Origin: Lapillicoccus sp.
GTDB lineage: Bacteria > Actinomycetota > Actinomycetes > Actinomycetales > Dermatophilaceae
NCBI RefSeq assembly: GCF_025353065.1
Contig: NZ_JANXRJ010000319.1
Span: forward strand, 1 to 64,000
Length of the DNA: 64,000 bases
Direction: 5' to 3'
Numbering within the stretch: the first letter of the stretch is position 1; the number at the start of each line of letters is the position of its first letter. Below, piece after piece: positions 32,905 through 40,121 of the stretch. The position numbers and the translations under genes are program-made. Under the pieces are notes generated by a model. It was not told the DNA's origin. It was given only the letters and a program-made list of their open reading frames with translations, and did no database searches.

Positions 32905-34016
32905 CAGTGGCTCTCCTCAGGCGGGGTGGGGCGGGTGGCGGGGTCCGTGGTTCTTGGCGAGGCCGTGGCGACCCGGGCCCGGATGCGCACGTCGGCGCCG
33001 AGGACGGTGACATCGACCGGCTCGAGCCGCAACGCCGAGTCGATGGTCGTGATTCCGAGGTCGCCGACGGTCGGGTGGCCGGCGCCGAGCAGGACGGGAG
33101 CGACGTAGGCGACGACCTCGTCGACGACACCGGCTCGCAGGAAGGCGGCGGCCAGGGTCGGCCCGCCTTCGAGGAGAACGTGCCGAATACCCTTGTCCCA
33201 CAATGCTTGCAGGGCGAGGCGCGGGTCGTGCGTGGTCAGGTGCAGTGTCGGCGCGCTCTCGTCGAGCAGTGTCGCGCCCGCCGGCAACGAGCGCCGGCCC
33301 ATGACCACCCGCAGCGGTTGCCGCGCTCGGAGGGACCCGTCGGGGTGCCGGGCGGTGAGAGAGGCGTCGTCGGCGAGCGCCGTGCCGGTGCCGACGAGCA
33401 CCGCTTCGCACGAGGCGCGCAGGTCGTGGACGTCCGCACGCGCCGCCTCCCCGGTGATCCACCGGCTCGTCCCGTCGGTCGCCGCAGCCCGTCCGTCGAG
33501 GGTCGTCGCGAGCTTCCACGTGACCATCGGTCGCCCGTGCCGGTGGGCGAAGGTCCAGGCCGAGTTCAGCGCCTCGGCCTCGCCCGCGAGGACTCCCCCG
33601 AGGACATCGACACCCGCGTCCCGCAGCCGCTCGGCGCCACCACCTGCGACGGGGGTGGGGTCGGCCTGCGCATAGAAGACGCGGGCGATACCGCTCACCA
33701 GCAGGGCGTCGGTGCACGGCCCGGTGCGGCCGGTGTGGGCGCAGGGCTCGAGCGTGACGTAAGCCGCGCCGCCCCGGGCCATCTCGCCGGCCTCGCTGAG
33801 GGCAACGACCTCCGCGTGCGCCGTGCCGGCTCCGGCGTGGAAACCCTGCCCCACGACGGCACCGTAGGCGTCCGTGACGACTGCCCCGACGCGCGGGTTG
33901 GGATCTCCGAGGGGCCCCCGAGCGGCGAGCGCGAGCGCGGAACGCAGGTGCTCCAGATCAGCCGTCGACGGAGGGGTCGCGGCGACGCCCGGTGCGGGTA
34001 GCTCGCGTCCGGTCAC
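32904..34016 (-). CDS. ribD: bifunctional riboflavin deaminase/reductase
   Basis: RibD deaminates the diaminopyrimidine made from GTP and then reduces its ribosyl side chain. The deaminase domain (about residues 20-155) has zinc ligands in GTAHAEVVAL and LEPCAHTGRTGPCTDALL. The reductase domain follows with MVTWKLATTLDGRAAATDGTSRWI and LLEGGPTLAAAFL. Length is 370 residues. GTG at 34016 has AGAGGA about nine bases before it. It is the first gene behind the FMN riboswitch at 34178-34302. Confidence 0.97.
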   Translation of the reverse strand: MTGRELPAPGVAATPPSTADLEHLRSALALAARGPLGDPNPRVGAVVTDAYGAVVGQGFHAGAGTAHAEVVALSEAGEMARGGAAYVTLEPCAHTGRTGPCTDALLVSGIARVFYAQADPTPVAGGGAERLRDAGVDVLGGVLAGEAEALNSAWTFAHRHGRPMVTWKLATTLDGRAAATDGTSRWITGEAARADVHDLRASCEAVLVGTGTALADDASLTARHPDGSLRARQPLRVVMGRRSLPAGATLLDESAPTLHLTTHDPRLALQALWDKGIRHVLLEGGPTLAAAFLRAGVVDEVVAYVAPVLLGAGHPTVGDLGITTIDSALRLEPVDVTVLGADVRIRARVATASPRTTDPATRPTPPEESH

Positions 34017-34141
34017 CTGACTCGTCCTCTCCCTCGTGCTCTGCCTGGTGGGGCGAGCTCCGGGAGAGGGCGATCTCGGCTACCTCGAACGGCGACGCCA
34101 GAGGCCCCTGACGGGACCCCGCGGCATACCGGTCGAGCGAT

Positions 34142-34178
34142 GTGACGAGACGCCGACGGGGCCTCACGGCCTCGTCAC
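34142..34178 (-). promoter_or_regulatory. probable expression-platform hairpin of the FMN riboswitch
   Basis: Arms GTGACGAG (34142-34149) and CTCGTCAC (34171-34178) enclose an inner GCCG/CGGC pair. The hairpin directly follows the riboswitch aptamer in the direction of transcription and touches the last base of its P1 stem. No T-run follows, so whether it acts by termination or by hiding a later site cannot be read from sequence. Confidence 0.55.
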
Positions 34179-34302
34179 GTGCTGCCTACCATCCGGACTT
34201 TCACCGTCGGTCCTGGAGTTTCACCAGATCAACCGGCCGCTGGCTGCGGCCGGGTCGCGGACTGTTACCGCCGGTTCGGAGTTGCACCGACCCCGGAGCA
34301 CG
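34178..34302 (-). promoter_or_regulatory. FMN riboswitch (RFN element)
   Basis: On the minus strand the conserved RFN blocks appear in order: GGGGTCGGTGCAACTCCG, ACCGGCGGTAACAGTCCGCG, then GGTGAAACTCCAGGACCGAC and GGTGAAAGTCCGGATGG. The closing P1 stem is CGTGCT (34178-34183) with AGCACG (34297-34302). It binds FMN and is expected to switch off ribD-ribE-ribM-ribBA-ribH when FMN is plentiful. ribD starts about 160 bases downstream. Confidence 0.96.
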
Positions 34303-34373
34303 TTGCCCTCGAGTATGACACCAGCACTGGCCGACGCGGAACCGTTGGCCTCCGTGACCGCCGCCACGGCAGA

Positions 34374-35033
34374 TCAGGCATGCGTATGCCGCGTGGCCAA
34401 CGCCCGCAGGTCCGCGATCGCGGCCGCCGCGTCGTCAGCGCCGTAGACCGCGGACCCGGCGACGAACACGTCGGCGCCGGCCTCGGCACACTGCTCGATC
34501 GTCTCGGCGCTGACTCCGCCGTCGACCTGGACCCACACCTCACCACCGTGCCGGCGGACCGAGTCGCGCACCGCGCGCACCTTGGGCATCTGGTCGGCCA
34601 TGAACGACTGGCCGCCGAAACCGGGTTCGACGGTCATCACGAGCACCATGTCGAGCTCGGGCAGCAACCCGGCATACGGCTCCCACGCGGTGCCCGGCTT
34701 GAGCGCGAGGCCGGCGCGGGCGCCCGCCGCACGCAGGGCGCGGGCCAGCTGTTGCGGGTGGGCGGCCGCCTCGACGTGGAAGGTCACCGACTGCGCCCCC
34801 GCTTCGGCGTATGCCGGTGCCCACCGATCGGGGTCGTCGATCATCAGGTGGCAGTCGATCGGGATCGGGCTGACCTTGATGAGCGCCTCGACGACCGGCA
34901 GCCCGAAGGTGAGGTTGGGCACGAAATGGTTGTCCATGACGTCGACGTGGGCCCAGTCGGCACTGCCGATGGCGGCCAGCTGAGCCTCGAGGTTGGCGAA
35001 GTCGGCTGCGAGGATGCTCGGGGAGATCTGCAC
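34374..35033 (-). CDS. rpe: ribulose-phosphate 3-epimerase
   Basis: Rpe interconverts ribulose 5-phosphate and xylulose 5-phosphate in the pentose phosphate pathway. The 219-residue TIM barrel has [14 protein letters not shown] at its start, [15 protein letters not shown] and [12 protein letters not shown] (metal-binding His and Asp), [12 protein letters not shown] and [11 protein letters not shown]. The start is GTG at 35033. In most actinobacteria rsmB is the upstream neighbour; here rsmB is 8.3 kb away, with an accessory island between. Confidence 0.97.
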   Translation of the reverse strand: MQISPSILAADFANLEAQLAAIGSADWAHVDVMDNHFVPNLTFGLPVVEALIKVSPIPIDCHLMIDDPDRWAPAYAEAGAQSVTFHVEAAAHPQQLARALRAAGARAGLALKPGTAWEPYAGLLPELDMVLVMTVEPGFGGQSFMADQMPKVRAVRDSVRRHGGEVWVQVDGGVSAETIEQCAEAGADVFVAGSAVYGADDAAAAIADLRALATRHTHA

Positions 35034-35165
35034 CGTGCGACCTTAGCCAACCAGCTCCCACGAGGTCCGCGACGACGACGACCTGGCGACCGACGACCGT
35101 CGCACCGACGACCAGGCACTCGAAGCTCAGGCTGGCGTCATCGAGGACGGGGGCGCCGACATGGA

Positions 35166-35774
35166 TCACCCATAGGGAAGGCCACCACTGGCGCAGCTCG
35201 CGGCGACTGCGTCCACCAGGTCGACTCCGCTGTGGCGGTCGAAGACGACCGGTTCTCCGGTGTAGGCGTCGATCGCCGTGATGACGAGCGACCGCTCCGG
35301 CCACCGCTGGCTGGGCAGCCGCGAGGCGACGGTGGCGCGCCAGCGAGCCGGCCAGGACCCGTCCGAGGCCGCCTCCTTGGCGAGAGCAGCCGCTCCCATT
35401 CTGCGGCGCATGTCAGTCACGTCGGCGGCGGCGGCGATGATCGCCAGGAAGCTCTCGAGGTGGGTCGCCACCGGCCGAGGGGTGACGCGTCCCCGATCGG
35501 ATCCGGTGGGGGTCGTGGCGTGCCGGGGCGGAGCGGCAACGGTGGCGGCGAACAGCTCGGTCGGGCTCGCGCCGGCGATCTGGGCGGCTGCCGTGGATCC
35601 GGCCGATGTCCCGACGGTCATGTCGGCGGTCGTCACGTCCAGCCCCGCGCCGAACAGGCCCGCGATGACGCCGATGAGCCACGCGTTGCCGGTCGAGCCA
35701 CCGCCACCGAGGACCAGAGCCCGGTTGCCGGTTGTTTCCGTGAAGTACTTGGTCGGGAAAAGGATGGTGTTCAT
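35166..35774 (-). pseudogene. patatin-like phospholipase, truncated
   Basis: The first 200 or so residues match patatin-like phospholipases: oxyanion loop LVLGGGGSTGNAW and nucleophile motif GTSAGS, then ITAIDAYTGEPVVFDRHSGVDL and AVAASCASGGLP. The frame then ends in Tyr-Gly-stop, just where the family continues into the part bearing the catalytic Asp (the DGG/DGA motif). So the acyl hydrolase cannot be complete. ATG at 35774 has AAAGG about nine bases before it; a GTG lies 18 bases further up. The break coincides with a 9-bp sequence, acccatagg, repeated in inverse at 36048-36056. Confidence 0.85.
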
Positions 35775-35825
35775 GGGAGCTGCCTTTCGCACGCTGCGCG
35801 AGGGCGCTCCCGGCTGGCGACGTGG

Positions 35826-35876
35826 TCAGTCGCGTGTCGTGGACTGCGGGGAGCACCCACTGGACGTGGGGTTCAT
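35826..35876 (-). CDS. possible 16-residue leader-like ORF
   Basis: A very short frame, MNPTSSGCSPQSTTRD, begins with ATG at 35876 behind a good ribosome-binding sequence (AAGAGGTG, six bases before the ATG) and ends 51 bases before the patatin start. It could be a leader peptide or the start of a disrupted gene. Only the ribosome-binding site supports it. Confidence 0.25.
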   Translation of the reverse strand: MNPTSSGCSPQSTTRD

Positions 35877-36058
35877 GGGTTCTCACCTCTTGCCGGTCGA
35901 TCACGGTTCTCCTGGAACATCATCGTCGGCGAACCAGCGGACAAGGGGAATCGGTGTCCTCGAGGCGACGGCCGCCGCCACGTCGACGACCCGGTGAGGC
36001 GGGTATCGCCCACGGCGCCGTCGGCACCCGCTTCGCCAAAGGACGCTCCTATGGGTTG

Positions 36059-36244
36059 TCAAGTGGTGGTGGGGCCGTGTTCCAGGAGTCGGTAGAGGTC
36101 TCGGGCGATGTCGCGCTTGAGGATGCGGCGGATGTCGCGGGGGGTTTTGCAGTCGGTACGGCGGGCGGTGTAGGCCCTGGTCGGTTCGTCGTAGCGTTGC
36201 CGGGAGACGGTGATGGTGTGCAGGGCGCGGTTAAGGTGGCGGTC
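36059..36244 (-). pseudogene. IS110-family transposase, C-terminal fragment
   Basis: About 60 residues match the C-terminal end of IS110-type transposases: DRHLNRALHTITVSRQRYDE, then AYTARRTDCKTPRDIRRILK and a final ARDLYRLLEHG. This is the basic region after the Tnp domain. Everything upstream (the DEDD domain and most of the Ser domain) is gone, replaced abruptly by Rhs-like sequence on the other strand at about 36243. It is a remnant, not a working element. Confidence 0.85.
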
Positions 36245-37125
36245 GCCCAGCGGCGGCACGACCACCTACACCCACACCCCCAGCGGCAAGCCCGCGACCA
36301 CCACCGGCCCGACCGGCACGGTCACCACCTACACCTACAGCCCGACCACCGGCCAGCTCCTCGAGACCGACATGAGCCGGGCCGGCGCGACGACCCAGAA
36401 GACCGCCTACACCTACTATCCGGACAGTGGGCTGGTCAAAACCATCGGCGATCCTGGCCAACCCACCGACGTGATCACGTATCAGTACGACCCCGACGGT
36501 CACACCATCAGCAAGCAGTATCCGGACGGCACCACCAGCGCCGCCCGCTTCGCGCCCGACGGATCACTGGCCACCGCCACCGACGTCACCGGTGCCGTGA
36601 CCACCTACCAGTACGACGGCACGGGGCTGGTCAAAGGTGCGACTGAGGCCCGCCCCGGCACCACGATCGGTTCTGTCGCCTATACCTACGATTCCCTTGA
36701 CCGGATCCACACCATCGACCGTGGCAACGGTGTGACCACCACGATCACCTACAGCGACGCCAACCAGGTCACCGACCAGACCACGACCGGGCCTGACGGC
36801 ACCGCACTGCACGACGACGCCTACACCTACGACGCGCACGGCAACGTCGCCACGCATACGACGACGACCGCTACTGCCACCACGACGTCGCGCTACGGCT
36901 ATGACGCCTATGACCGGCTGGTCTCCTCGGCCGTCTACCCGAACGCGGCCGGCACCGGGACGCCCACCTCGACCACGGGCTACGTCCTCGATGCCGGCGG
37001 CAACGTCACCCGCCTGACCGCGACCGCAGCCGGCACGACGTCGACGACCGTCAACACGGTGACGTCGGGAGACCAGCTCACGACCCAGACCGTCGACGGC
37101 ACCGCCACCAGCCAGATCTTCAACG
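36243..37125 (+). pseudogene. Rhs/YD-repeat protein fragment
   Basis: About 295 residues of classic YD-repeat sequence run without a start or proper end: units such as GTVTTYTYSPTTGQL, VITYQYDPDGHTISKQYPDG, YTYDSLDRIHTIDRGNG and YGYDAYDRLVSS, all threonine and tyrosine rich. Such repeats form the shell of Rhs/wall-associated toxin proteins. There is no signal peptide, no core RHS motif and no toxin tip. The left junction is with an IS110 fragment and the right with an ISL3 fragment, so this is a cut-out internal piece. Confidence 0.9.
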
Positions 37126-37126
37126 C

Positions 37127-37250
37127 TGATTGGTCCCACGAGACCCGCCGGCGGACCGCGGTTAGCATGTCGTTGCCGAGCTTGACCAAGTGGAACCGAT
37201 CGGCCACGACGACAGCGTCCGGGAGGGCGTAGTGGTCAAGGGGCCCGGAT
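37127..37250 (-). pseudogene. ISL3-family transposase fragment
   Basis: About 40 residues resemble the DDE region of ISL3-type transposases: HYALPDAVVVADRFHLVKLG followed by NDMLTAVRRRVSWDQ, where the Asp in VADRFHLVKL is one of the catalytic acids. Nothing else of the element is visible. On its left it abuts Rhs sequence and on its right it runs into the truncated flavin reductase gene in a different frame. Confidence 0.75.
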
Positions 37251-37593
37251 GCCATGGGAAGCAGTCGAACTGGTGACGTCCCTCACCGCGCGAGCGGCTC
37301 CCGAACCATGTCGCGACCGCCTCCTGACCCGGGGACATGACCGACGCGGCGAACGTACCGGTCTCAGCGACCACCGACCACCACCGCGAGTCCCGGCGGA
37401 CGGCGACGACCACGCGCATCGGGTCCGGACAGATGGCGGCGAGCGAGTCGACCGTCATGCCGTGCACGACGTCGCCTCGGCGAGCCGACACCACGGACAC
37501 GTTCCGGGCCAGGTCCTCGAAGGCGTCGCGCCCCGTGGTGAGCGCGCGCACACCATCGGGTGGGGGAGTCGAGATCGGTCGGGACACGGACAT
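37240..37593 (-). pseudogene. flavin reductase-like gene, 3' truncated
   Basis: The first 118 residues match the flavin reductase (FMN-binding split barrel) family: DAFEDLARNVSVVSARRGD, HGMTVDSLAAICPDPMRVVV, FAASVMSPGQEAVATWFGSR and the HQFDCFPWHPGP block. The family normally continues for another 40-50 residues. Here the frame runs on into antisense ISL3-derived sequence and stops at 37162. ATG at 37593. It is divergent from the RiPP-like precursor gene, 116 bases away, so it may once have served that pathway; that link is inference. Confidence 0.8.
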
Positions 37594-37709
37594 GGTCACG
37601 CCGACAAGGACGCCCCCGGAGCGGTGGAGATACCGGCCGGTCGAGGGTGTATCTGCGGGGACGTCCGCTGCCCCCTCTCGGCGACCCACGAGGAAAGGGG
37701 GTGACTCAG
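37594..37709. promoter_or_regulatory. divergent promoter region of the peptide locus
   Basis: The 116 bases between the truncated flavin reductase and the small peptide gene contain AGATAC (37628-37633) and GTATCT (37649-37654), an inverted pair that places a similar -10-like GTATCT on each strand, facing away from each other. No convincing -35 is seen. A strong ribosome-binding sequence, AAAGGGGGTG, lies seven bases before the peptide ATG. Confidence 0.35.
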
Positions 37710-37841
37710 ATGACGACCACCATCCACACCCCGGCGATGCCGGCGACCCCGTCGCTCAAGCGCATCGTCGTGCGCAACGCCGGTCAGGTTCGGCTCACGG
37801 CTCGCTGCAGCAACTACTGCTACGGCAACTACTGCTGCTAG
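37710..37841 (+). CDS. putative RiPP precursor peptide, four-cysteine core
   Basis: This encodes a 43-residue peptide with a very good ribosome-binding site (AAAGGGGGTG, seven bases before ATG 37710). The first 32 residues are leader-like (MTTTIHTPAMPATPSLKR, then IVVRNAGQVRLTAR) and the last eleven are CSNYCYGNYCC, with cysteines at 33, 37, 42 and 43 and three tyrosines. That layout, with a hairpin and then a PqqD-like/M50 protease gene directly downstream, fits a ribosomally made, modified peptide. I do not recognise its family. A metal-binding or disulfide peptide is the other possibility. Confidence 0.7.
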   Translation: MTTTIHTPAMPATPSLKRIVVRNAGQVRLTARCSNYCYGNYCC

Positions 37842-37851
37842 TCCAGCGCGG

Positions 37852-37889
37852 GGAGCCCGCCTGGTCTCGCCGCCGCTTGGTCGGGCTCC
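37852..37889 (+). terminator. hairpin after the precursor gene
   Basis: GGAGCCCG (37852-37859) pairs with CGGGCTCC (37882-37889), starting 11 bases after the precursor stop and ending 22 bases before the ATG at 37912. A partial terminator here would give more precursor than processing enzyme, a common arrangement in peptide loci. Confidence 0.5.
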
Positions 37890-37988
37890 TCGTCCTACCT
37901 CCGAGACTCTCATGCCATCTGTGATCCTGCGTCAGCTGACCTTCCTCGAGGAAGGTGACGGCGTGTCGTCGGGTGCGCCGAGTCCGAC

Positions 37989-39101
37989 GTGTATGCCGTC
38001 CTGCCACCGGACGGTGCCGCGCTCCTTCGACTCCTCGGTGACCTACCGGTCGACGAGGCCGCCGACCGCTACGCACGGACCTACGGCGAGTCGGTCGACA
38101 TCGACGACTTCCTCGAGGCGATGGCCGACCTGGGTTTCATCGAGGTGCGCGAGGACTCTGACGACGGGCCGTCGCATCCCCGGGTGGCGCCTCCCGTGCG
38201 CTGGCAACGCGCCGGGCGACTGCTCTTCTCCCCCGTCGTCGCCCTGCTGGCTGCGGCGCTGGTGGCCGCGGCCGTGGTCATCGCGATGCTCGACCCCGCG
38301 TTGCGTCCGCACCCAGGAGTGGTGTTCTTCAGCGACTACCTCGTCCTCATCGAGGTCGTCGTCGCTGTCGGACAACTCCCCCTCATCCTCCTGCACGAGC
38401 TCTGCCATGTCCTGGCGGCCCGGCGGCTCGGTGTCCACGCGCGGATCCGGGTCAGCCATCGGCTGTCCTTCGTCGTCTTCGAGACCGTCATGGACGGGCT
38501 CGTCGTCGTGCCGCGACGCCAGCGCTACCTGCCGATGCTGGCCGGGATGGCCGCGGACCTCGTTGTCGCCGCAGGGCTCACCGTCGGCGCCGCCGCGACC
38601 CGTGGGGAATGGGGTGCGACCGGTGTCCTCTCGGGGGTTTTCCTGGCGCTGGCCTTCACGACGCTCGTCCGGTTCGGCCTGGAGTTCGTCCTGTTCCTGA
38701 GGGCCGACGTCGGCTACCTCATCCTCACCCTCACGGGCGCCCACGACCTGCACTGCACCTCGAGCCAGATCACCGCGAACTGGTTCTGGCGCCGGCTCGG
38801 TCGCACCGACCAGCTCCACGACCCGACGCTGTGGCACGCCACCGACGTCCGGGCCGCCCGGTGGTACACCCCGATGCACCTGCTCGGATACGCGCTGTCC
38901 TTCGTCATGCTCGCTACGGTGCTGCTGCCGATCAGCTGGCGGTTCCTCGCCACTGCTGTCGGCCGGATCCTCCACCCCGACCTCTCGTCGGGTCCGTTCT
39001 ACGACGCCGTGCTGCTCCTGCTGCTCAACCTCGCCCAGCCGGCCACCACCGGTGCGCTCTGGCTGAGGGAGCGCCTGCGCGCCGAACGGCGCACCGGTTA
39101 A
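37989..39101 (+). CDS. PqqD-like/M50-type membrane metalloprotease (5' frameshift)
   Basis: The 370-residue frame has the end of a PqqD-like peptide-binding (RRE) domain (YAVLPPDGAALLRLLGDLP to about residue 53) and then a membrane protein with about six helices and a zinc-protease motif, LLHELCHVLAARRLG (HELCH at 136-140). Such proteins cut leader peptides in RiPP pathways. The first part of the RRE seems to lie in another frame: ATG at 37912 gives MPSVILRQLTFLEEGDGV, and adding one base near 37966 would join it to VVGCAESDVYAVLPP here. GTG at 37989 is the only start in this frame after a stop at 37956. Confidence 0.75.
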   Translation: MYAVLPPDGAALLRLLGDLPVDEAADRYARTYGESVDIDDFLEAMADLGFIEVREDSDDGPSHPRVAPPVRWQRAGRLLFSPVVALLAAALVAAAVVIAMLDPALRPHPGVVFFSDYLVLIEVVVAVGQLPLILLHELCHVLAARRLGVHARIRVSHRLSFVVFETVMDGLVVVPRRQRYLPMLAGMAADLVVAAGLTVGAAATRGEWGATGVLSGVFLALAFTTLVRFGLEFVLFLRADVGYLILTLTGAHDLHCTSSQITANWFWRRLGRTDQLHDPTLWHATDVRAARWYTPMHLLGYALSFVMLATVLLPISWRFLATAVGRILHPDLSSGPFYDAVLLLLLNLAQPATTGALWLRERLRAERRTG

Positions 39102-39174
39102 GGGTCGCGCTCACCGGCGTCGCGACACTCACCGTCCCGTCCCCCTCCGCCATAGACAGAAGCGAGACCACCCC

Positions 39175-40080
39175 ATGAACCGGCATCTCTGGCTCGTCAC
39201 CGAGCCGTCCGACCTCTCCGAGAACCTCCCTGAGCCCACCGAACGGTGGTGGACCGTGAGCGGCGACCGGCGTTGCCGGGGCGCCTTCACCGCCGCGGGC
39301 GGTGTGATGCGGATCGTCGTCCCCGCCCTCCTGGCGGGCGACGCCGAGCTGGTGCAGCGCTACGACATCGAGGTCCTCGCTGCCGCACCCGAGCTGGCCG
39401 ACCGAGTCGAGAACCGACGCACCACCCTGACGTCTCAGGCGGACGCCGCGACGCGGACGCGGTACTACCCCCACGACCGGGCGACCTGGATCGCGCACGG
39501 TCTGACCGACGTCGTCCTGGCCGCGGCGTCACGCGGTGGACGCGGGCACGTCCTCGTCGTCACCGAGGCCGACTGGCTCGACCCGACCGACGCGACGTGG
39601 CTCGCCGAGCTCGTCCGCCGGGCCGACCCCGATCTGCTGCGCCTCGTCGTAGTCACGAGCGGGCGGGAGGTGCCCGAGCCCCTCGGCGGGGCGTTGCGCG
39701 CCTCCGCGGAGCAGGTGAGCGCGACGGCTGCGTGGGCGACCGCCGCCCAAGCGGGCCGGTGGCTGTCCGTGGGGTCCGAACTCACGGCCGCCGTCGACGC
39801 CGGCCTCGCCCTCGACCCGGAGAGCGCTCACCTGCTCTCGCTGCGCGGTCAGCTCTGTCAGGACGCCGGGGACCTCGAGGGCGCACGCGCGTCCCTCGAG
39901 GCCGCCACCCACGTCGACCCCGGTCTCGCTGTCGCGTGGGCGAACCTCGGATCGGTCCTCTACGACCTCGGAGACCTGGCCGGCTGCGTCACCAGTCTGA
40001 AGGGCTCGCTCGCGATCGTCGACGACGCGGACGTCCGCGACAACCTCGCCGTGGTGTCGCGGGTCCTCGCGGCCGGGTGA
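39175..40080 (+). CDS. TPR protein with degenerate ATPase-like domain
   Basis: The 301-residue protein follows the protease gene by 73 bases and is probably in the same operon. The N-terminal 190 residues look like a decayed STAND/AAA-type domain: ATWIAHGLTDVVLAAASRG and VLVVTEADWLDPTDATWLAE (Walker B-like), but with no P-loop. The C-terminal 100 residues form about three tetratricopeptide repeats (SAHLLSLRGQLCQDAGDLEG, then AVAWANLGSVLYDLGDLAG). A scaffold or peptide-binding role in the locus is possible; no enzyme motif is seen. ATG at 39175. Confidence 0.75.
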   Translation: MNRHLWLVTEPSDLSENLPEPTERWWTVSGDRRCRGAFTAAGGVMRIVVPALLAGDAELVQRYDIEVLAAAPELADRVENRRTTLTSQADAATRTRYYPHDRATWIAHGLTDVVLAAASRGGRGHVLVVTEADWLDPTDATWLAELVRRADPDLLRLVVVTSGREVPEPLGGALRASAEQVSATAAWATAAQAGRWLSVGSELTAAVDAGLALDPESAHLLSLRGQLCQDAGDLEGARASLEAATHVDPGLAVAWANLGSVLYDLGDLAGCVTSLKGSLAIVDDADVRDNLAVVSRVLAAG

Positions 40081-40121
40081 GGTCACGATCGCCGCTCCGG
40101 TCGCGCCGTGAAGGTGGAGGG

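Noticed and set aside
35034-35165. Short minus-strand coding stretch (HVGAPVLDDASLSFECLVVG) before rpe
   Set aside because: Only about 45 residues, no ribosome-binding site, runs into the rpe start, and no family recognised.
37710-37841. Small peptide as a chance ORF in an intergenic region
   Set aside because: The ribosome-binding site is among the best in the window, the C-terminal cysteine pattern is distinctive, and a leader-binding/protease gene follows; chance is possible but less likely.
37989-39101. Calling the M50-type gene a full CDS starting at 37912
   Set aside because: As read, the 37912 frame does not reach the protease; joining them needs a one-base change that I cannot confirm, so the feature starts at GTG 37989 and the shift is reported as a finding.
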